The notes beneath the pieces were generated by a model that saw only the letters and a program-made list of their open reading frames with translations, was not told the DNA's origin and made no database searches. Both the position numbers and the translations under genes were made by a program. DNA of 9,730 bases from an uncultured Erysipelotrichaceae bacterium (GTDB taxonomy: Bacteria > Bacillota_I > Bacilli_A > Erysipelotrichales > Erysipelotrichaceae): positions 1-9,730 of the forward strand of contig CALNCD010000215.1 of the NCBI GenBank assembly GCA_937874965.1. Direction: 5' to 3'. Below are positions 6,295 to 9,730 of the stretch, piece after piece; within the stretch, counting starts at the first letter, position 1; each line of letters starts with the position of its first letter.

Positions 6295-6946
6295 CACTTG
6301 CCATCGCCAGCTCTTCGTAGAATTCCTGATAGAAATCCTCCAGGACTTGGTGACGCTTCAGCGCAAATTCCTGGCCCTTGCGAGTCTTCATACGATCATG
6401 AAGCTTCAAGAGTTTCTCATCGAAATGCGCAATGCAATTCCGTTTCAGATGGCGATAGTCATGAAAATCACGGACTACCACCTGTTCAAGGTCAGGATCA
6501 TGGAACGGATTGTGATGGGCACCTGCATAATAGAATGTCCGGCCTATTCCTATGGCTCCCATGGCTTCCAATGCATCAGCGTCACTGACAATTTCCGCAA
6601 TCCGGGATTGTTGCTTCTGTTGAAAGCCGCCTTTAAAGCCGATGCTTTGGATTGCCTGTACAATTGCCGCTGCACCGCTGCCAATCTTAAAATCACCTAG
6701 AAGGTTCAACAAAGAGGCTTCCTGGTTAGCATGCTGATTCATTTTATCATCCATCTCTTCATGCAAGAGAGCCACAAGCTGTACCAGAAACACATCATCT
6801 TCCTCCTCGCAGAGCTTCCTTGCCAAGGACGCCACTCTGAAAATATGAAAATGATCATGACCGCTTCCCTCATCATGATATTTGTTCCGGATATAGTTTC
6901 TCACCTCTTGCAAGGTTCGCTTCTGTGTTTCTGTTTCTGGTTTCAT
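6287..6946 (-). CDS. HD-domain phosphohydrolase, YedJ/YpgQ-like
   Basis: A soluble protein of 219 residues from the ATG at 6946. It resembles the YedJ/YpgQ group of HD-superfamily phosphohydrolases, metal enzymes acting on phosphate esters or nucleotides. Marks are GHDHFHIFRV (29-38, first metal histidine), LVALLHEEMDD (57-67, the place of the HD pair) and SDADALEAMGAIGIGRTF (121-138, the downstream metal Asp and a stretch typical of the YedJ group). The diagnostic pair reads His62-Glu63 rather than His-Asp, which is unusual. The start at 6946 has AGAGGA 4 nt upstream. An in-frame ATG at 6973 lies at or before the predicted -10 box, so I reject it. The gene is first of a two-gene unit, overlapping the phosphatidyltransferase. 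Its substrate is unknown. Confidence 0.86.
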   Translation of the reverse strand: MKPETETQKRTLQEVRNYIRNKYHDEGSGHDHFHIFRVASLARKLCEEEDDVFLVQLVALLHEEMDDKMNQHANQEASLLNLLGDFKIGSGAAAIVQAIQSIGFKGGFQQKQQSRIAEIVSDADALEAMGAIGIGRTFYYAGAHHNPFHDPDLEQVVVRDFHDYRHLKRNCIAHFDEKLLKLHDRMKTRKGQEFALKRHQVLEDFYQEFYEELAMASDD

Positions 6947-6964
6947 AAGTCCTCTTCTGTCTCT

Positions 6965-6993
6965 AGTATACATGACTCCTCATTTGCATGCAA
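6965..6993 (-). promoter_or_regulatory. Sigma-A promoter for the HD/phosphatidyltransferase genes
   Basis: Reading the minus strand, TTGCAT (6993-6988) is followed by a 17-nt spacer and TATACT (6970-6965). Transcription would start near 6956-6958, giving a very short leader that still holds the AGAGGA site and the ATG at 6946. Its -35 overlaps that of the divergent glmS promoter. Confidence 0.65.
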
Positions 6994-7012
6994 TTTTGGG
7001 CTGTGCTACAAT
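6984..7012 (+). promoter_or_regulatory. glmS: Sigma-A extended -10 promoter for glmS
   Basis: TTGCAT (6984-6989), a 17-nt spacer and TACAAT (7007-7012), with TGC directly before the -10 giving an extended -10. The start point would be near 7018-7020, about 44 nt ahead of the ribozyme cleavage site. The -35 lies in the palindrome TTGCATGCAA (6984-6993), which also supplies the -35 of the opposite promoter. Confidence 0.7.
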
Positions 7013-7050
7013 GAGACTGGAATGAGGTGATAACCAGTAGACAGCAAGAA

Positions 7051-7171
7051 CCTATAATTATAGCGCCCGGCTTAACAAGTGACGAGGAAAGAGGAGTATC
7101 GAAAGATTCGGCGGATGCCTCTTCGGCGATGGTCGTCGTAAGATGAAGTGCAAAGTCAAACAAAGACTTCA
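7051..7171 (+). ncRNA. glmS ribozyme/riboswitch (glucosamine-6-phosphate-activated self-cleaving RNA)
   Basis: The leader carries the conserved glmS ribozyme core. The cleavage region ATTATA/GCGCCCG places the cut between A7062 and G7063. GACGAGGA is at 7081-7088, then ATCGAA and TTCGGCGGATG between the P3 arms AGAGG (7090-7094) and CCTCT (7118-7122). A hairpin CGGCGA-TGG-TCGTCG spans 7124-7138 and is followed by GTAAGATG. P4 is formed by TGAAGT (7144-7149) and ACTTCA (7166-7171), with the conserved AAACAAAG just inside. In this known class, GlcN6P acts as coenzyme for self-cleavage, and the cut mRNA is degraded, giving feedback on glmS. This copy is compact: P1 can be only about 4 bp (GCTT/AAGT with an AAC loop), and the interval within P4 is about 16 nt, leaving little room for P4.1. 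Confidence 0.95.
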
Positions 7172-7204
7172 TTCAACCAAACGATTTGAAAGGATACATA
7201 ATTT

Positions 7205-9034
7205 ATGTGTGGAATAGTTGGATATGTTGGCAGCAATGACGCTGTTGATTTTTTGATTGCGGGTTTAAGCAAACTTGAATACCGCGGCTATGATTCAGTC
7301 GGACTATCGGTCTTTGATCATGAGACTATCCTGACTCGGAAAACCAAAGGACGAGTCGATGACCTCAGGAAGGTCTTGACGTCCCGCCCCCTGCATTCTG
7401 CAACTCTGGGCATCGGCCATACCCGATGGGCTACCCATGGTGAACCCTCGGACCTCAATTCTCACCCGCATGGAAACTTCAGAGTTTCAATCGTCCATAA
7501 CGGCATCATTGAAAACTACCGTCAGATCAAAGAACGGATGATCCGCAAGGGTTACAGTTTCAGTTCTGAAACAGATACCGAAACAATTGCGAAATGCCTG
7601 GACTACTACATGGTTCAAAAAGGAGAACCCTTAAAAGCCATCTCGAAAGTCATTGAAAAACTTGAAGGATCCTATGCTTTAGGAATCCTGATTAAAGATA
7701 CACCCGATACTCTCTATGCCATTCGCAAAGACAGCCCCTTGCTCATCGGTCTGGGCGATCATGAAAACTATATCGCTTCAGATATGACTGCCCTTCTGAA
7801 ATACACCAAGCGGTATTACCTGCTTGAGGAAGGGGAAATCGCAATCATCACGAAGGATTCCGTCAGGATCGTTGACTGTGAAGACTTTCTGGAAATCACG
7901 AAAGAAGAACACTATGCAGACTGGGATGAAGAATCTGCTGAAAAAGGGGGATACCCGCACTTCATGCTGAAAGAAATTCATGAGCAGCCTGACGCTTTCC
8001 GCAGAACAATCACCCCGCGGATCATACGGAATACGATTTCCTTTGAGAGGGATAACCTCGATGACAGAACCTTAGCATCGATTCGTAAATTCTATATCGT
8101 TGCCTGCGGAACTGCCATGCATGCAGGAATGATCGGAAAATCGCTGATTGAAAGATATGCACGGACCCCCTGTGATGTCGTTATTGCCAGTGAATTCCGT
8201 TATCAGGACCCTATTTTCCAGGATGGAGACTGTGTCCTGATTATCTCCCAGTCGGGCGAAACAGCCGATTCACTTGCCGCCTTACGCTTGGCGAAACAGG
8301 CAGGTGTCATGACTCTGGCAATCGTGAATGTCGTAGGTTCATCCATCGCTCGGGAAGCCGATTTTGTCATCCAAACCATTGGAGGTCTGGAAATTGCAGT
8401 AGCCAGCACTAAGGCCTACTACATGCAGCTGAGCATCCTGTATCTGCTCGCCTTCAAACTAGCAGCCTTGCATGACTTGCTTTCAAGCCAGGAACTCGCA
8501 GATCTGCTCCATGACTTTCAACACATGGAAGATGTTGCCCGCGATATGCTGAATCAATCCGGGAACGACCAATATCTGGCTTCCTTGTATCAAGGGGTGA
8601 AGTCCATGTTCTTTATCGGGAGAGGCCTTGATTATGGTCTGGCATTGGAAAGCTCACTGAAGATGAAAGAAATATCGTATATCCATTGTGAAGCCTATCC
8701 AGCCGGTGAGCTTAAACATGGCACAATTTCACTGATTACTGAAGATTCCATGGTGATCGCTCTAGCGTCATCAAAAGCCATCGTAGAGAAAACCATCAGC
8801 AATATCAAGGAAGTAAAGGCCCGTAAAGCCACTGTTCTTCTTGTTGTCCGCGATGATGTAGAAGTGGCGGAAGATGCTTACAACCAAAAACTGACTCTGC
8901 CTAGTTATCCGGATGTCTTTATGCCCCTTATTGAAATCATCCCCATGCAGTTGCTCGCCTATTACATGGCCGTGCTGAAAGGCAATGATGTGGATAAGCC
9001 GCGGAATCTGGCAAAATCTGTTACTGTTGAATAA
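7205..9034 (+). CDS. glmS: Glutamine--fructose-6-phosphate aminotransferase (isomerizing)
   Basis: GlmS makes glucosamine-6-phosphate from fructose-6-phosphate and glutamine, the first step to UDP-GlcNAc for peptidoglycan and wall polymers. The 609-residue length is normal. The N-terminal Ntn glutaminase domain begins MCGIVGYVG with Cys2 (nucleophile after Met removal), GHTRWATHG (71-79), HNG (98-100, oxyanion hole) and SETDTE (121-126). Two SIS sugar-isomerase domains follow: CGTAMHAG (301-308), SQSGETADS (349-357) and ASTKAYY (400-406), then LESSLKMKEISYIHCEAYPA (481-500) and ELKHG with His505. The C-terminal loop ends DKPRNLAKSVTVE with Lys604. All key residues are intact. AAAGGAT lies 8-9 nt before the ATG. 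It is monocistronic, controlled by the leader ribozyme, and ends at a strong terminator. Confidence 0.98.
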   Translation: MCGIVGYVGSNDAVDFLIAGLSKLEYRGYDSVGLSVFDHETILTRKTKGRVDDLRKVLTSRPLHSATLGIGHTRWATHGEPSDLNSHPHGNFRVSIVHNGIIENYRQIKERMIRKGYSFSSETDTETIAKCLDYYMVQKGEPLKAISKVIEKLEGSYALGILIKDTPDTLYAIRKDSPLLIGLGDHENYIASDMTALLKYTKRYYLLEEGEIAIITKDSVRIVDCEDFLEITKEEHYADWDEESAEKGGYPHFMLKEIHEQPDAFRRTITPRIIRNTISFERDNLDDRTLASIRKFYIVACGTAMHAGMIGKSLIERYARTPCDVVIASEFRYQDPIFQDGDCVLIISQSGETADSLAALRLAKQAGVMTLAIVNVVGSSIAREADFVIQTIGGLEIAVASTKAYYMQLSILYLLAFKLAALHDLLSSQELADLLHDFQHMEDVARDMLNQSGNDQYLASLYQGVKSMFFIGRGLDYGLALESSLKMKEISYIHCEAYPAGELKHGTISLITEDSMVIALASSKAIVEKTISNIKEVKARKATVLLVVRDDVEVAEDAYNQKLTLPSYPDVFMPLIEIIPMQLLAYYMAVLKGNDVDKPRNLAKSVTVE

Positions 9035-9055
9035 ACCCGTCACTTGACGTACGTT

Positions 9056-9093
9056 CAAAGGGGTCCTTTATAAAGGACCCCTTTGATGTTTTT
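9056..9093 (+). terminator. Intrinsic terminator of glmS
   Basis: A perfect 30-nt inverted repeat (9056-9085), with arms built around CAAAGGGGTCC and GGACCCCTTTG and an A/T-rich centre (TTTATAAA), is followed by ATG and a T5 run (9089-9093). It starts 21 nt after the glmS stop. On the minus strand no T-run follows the stem. It could still stall transcripts from the convergent MFS gene, but it is best read as a plus-strand terminator. Confidence 0.9.
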
Positions 9094-9114
9094 GAATGTA
9101 TGCTGACAGAGCGC

Positions 9115-9730
9115 TCAACCCAGCTGCAGGTGCCGTTGCTGATACAGCAAATATCCAGCCAACCCAAAAGCAACAATAACCAGGATCAAGCCGCTTAGAT
9201 AGCCGCCGGCCTGAAGAATAAGCGGTCCGATCAGCTGATTCACCAGATTTGAAAGGGCCATACCCAGCGATAACAGCGTCAGGAATGATCCGCTCACCTG
9301 AGGTTTAAGCGTCGCTGCATATGGGTAGAAACACCCCCAGAGCAGATCATAGCCAAACCCGAAGAGAAAACCGACGCCGTAAAGCAAAGGCAGACGCAAA
9401 GGAAAGAAAGGCAATGCCACGATGACACATGCGATTCCAGCTAAGAGACCTCTGTAAAGGGAAAACCGTTGACCCATGCCCATGATGATGATGCCTGCAC
9501 TGAGCGAACCCAGGGCAATAATCGTGTAAATCAGCGAAATACTGTATTGGTCAATCCCGTAGCCGGATAAACTGATACTGGTAAACGTATAGACATAAAC
9601 GGATGGAGTGCAGATCAGAAAACAAATGAAAATCATCCTCCGGATTACCCTGTCACTCAGCAGGTGAACCAGCTTAACCGAAACACTCGCTGTACCGTTG
9701 GCATCTTCAATCGTGGACAGCAAGCCCAGC
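9115..9730 (-). CDS. MFS-type transporter, C-terminal part (5' end off window)
   Basis: The frame is open to the right edge, so only the last 204 codons are seen, roughly the second half of a 12-helix major facilitator. A hydrophilic central loop is followed by a basic stretch (LVHLLSDRVIRRM) leading into the seventh helix. About six hydrophobic segments follow, including GYGIDQYSISLIYTIIALGS, a GQRF loop before a helix (MGMGQRFSLYRGLLAG), a glycine-rich helix (LLYGVGFLFGFGYD) and a last helix ending in YLLYQQRHLQLG. The loop with GQR and a following basic residue resembles the repeated MFS loop 8-9 motif. The transported substrate cannot be told. A leftmost in-frame TTG at 9723 is not the real start, since the reading frame continues upstream into ordinary MFS-like sequence. 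It converges on glmS. Confidence 0.8.
   Translation of the reverse strand, partial: LGLLSTIEDANGTASVSVKLVHLLSDRVIRRMIFICFLICTPSVYVYTFTSISLSGYGIDQYSISLIYTIIALGSLSAGIIIMGMGQRFSLYRGLLAGIACVIVALPFFPLRLPLLYGVGFLFGFGYDLLWGCFYPYAATLKPQVSGSFLTLLSLGMALSNLVNQLIGPLILQAGGYLSGLILVIVAFGLAGYLLYQQRHLQLG

Noticed and set aside
6971..6973. Alternative upstream ATG for the HD-domain gene (adds nine residues).
   Set aside because: It lies between the predicted -35 and -10 of the only good promoter, so the mRNA would start after it. The ATG at 6946 has its own well-spaced AGAGGA site.
5941..7030. Plus-strand open frames up to 158 codons opposite the HD and phosphatidyltransferase genes.
   Set aside because: They are antisense shadows of two genes with clear motifs, and their translations look like low-quality random sequence.
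7022..7031. Shine-Dalgarno-like GAGGTGAT in the glmS leader.
   Set aside because: No start codon follows at a workable distance, and the stretch lies upstream of the ribozyme cleavage site.

Overview
The window reads as chromosome of a low-to-moderate-GC Bacillota (Firmicutes). The main reasons are a glmS gene preceded by a GlcN6P-dependent glmS ribozyme, purine-rich Shine-Dalgarno sites, a mannose-family PTS and a PRD-type PTS regulator. An Erysipelotrichia-like gut organism would fit, but I cannot assign a genus from sequence alone.

Left region (1-3578, minus strand): a catabolic operon in the order EIIA, EIIB, EIIC, EIID of a mannose/fructose/sorbose-family phosphotransferase system, followed by an aldolase of the dihydrodipicolinate synthase/N-acetylneuraminate lyase superfamily that runs off the left edge. 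EIIB/EIIC and EIIC/EIID overlap by ATGA. EIIA and EIIB are separated by an unusual 168-nt gap, and EIID and the aldolase by 64 nt that hold a hairpin. The aldolase keeps the Schiff-base lysine but has Gln where true DapA enzymes have the substrate-carboxylate Arg, so it more likely cleaves a sugar-derived 2-keto acid than makes lysine precursor.

Centre (3579-5766): a 271-bp divergent control region, then on the plus strand a 638-residue LicR/MtlR-type regulator (two HTH domains, two PRDs, an EIIB-like domain without its cysteine, and an EIIA domain with its histidine). It is the obvious candidate regulator of the PTS operon. The likely scheme is PTS import and phosphorylation of an unidentified sugar or sugar acid, processing by enzymes partly beyond the left edge, and aldol cleavage by the DapA-like enzyme.

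Right region (5767-9730): a convergent junction, then a minus-strand pair of overlapping genes, an HD-domain phosphohydrolase (upstream) and a CDP-alcohol phosphatidyltransferase (downstream). The HD gene and glmS diverge from a compact promoter region in which both -35 hexamers lie in one palindrome, TTGCATGCAA. glmS (609 aa) carries a compact self-cleaving ribozyme in its leader and ends at a strong terminator. The last gene, on the minus strand, is the C-terminal part of an MFS transporter cut by the right edge.

No insertion sequence, CRISPR array, tRNA or rRNA was seen. The most distinctive points are the PTS-aldolase-regulator locus with unknown substrate, the degenerate phosphorylation sites of its regulator, the two structured intercistronic gaps, and the shared-palindrome divergent promoters in front of a reduced glmS ribozyme.
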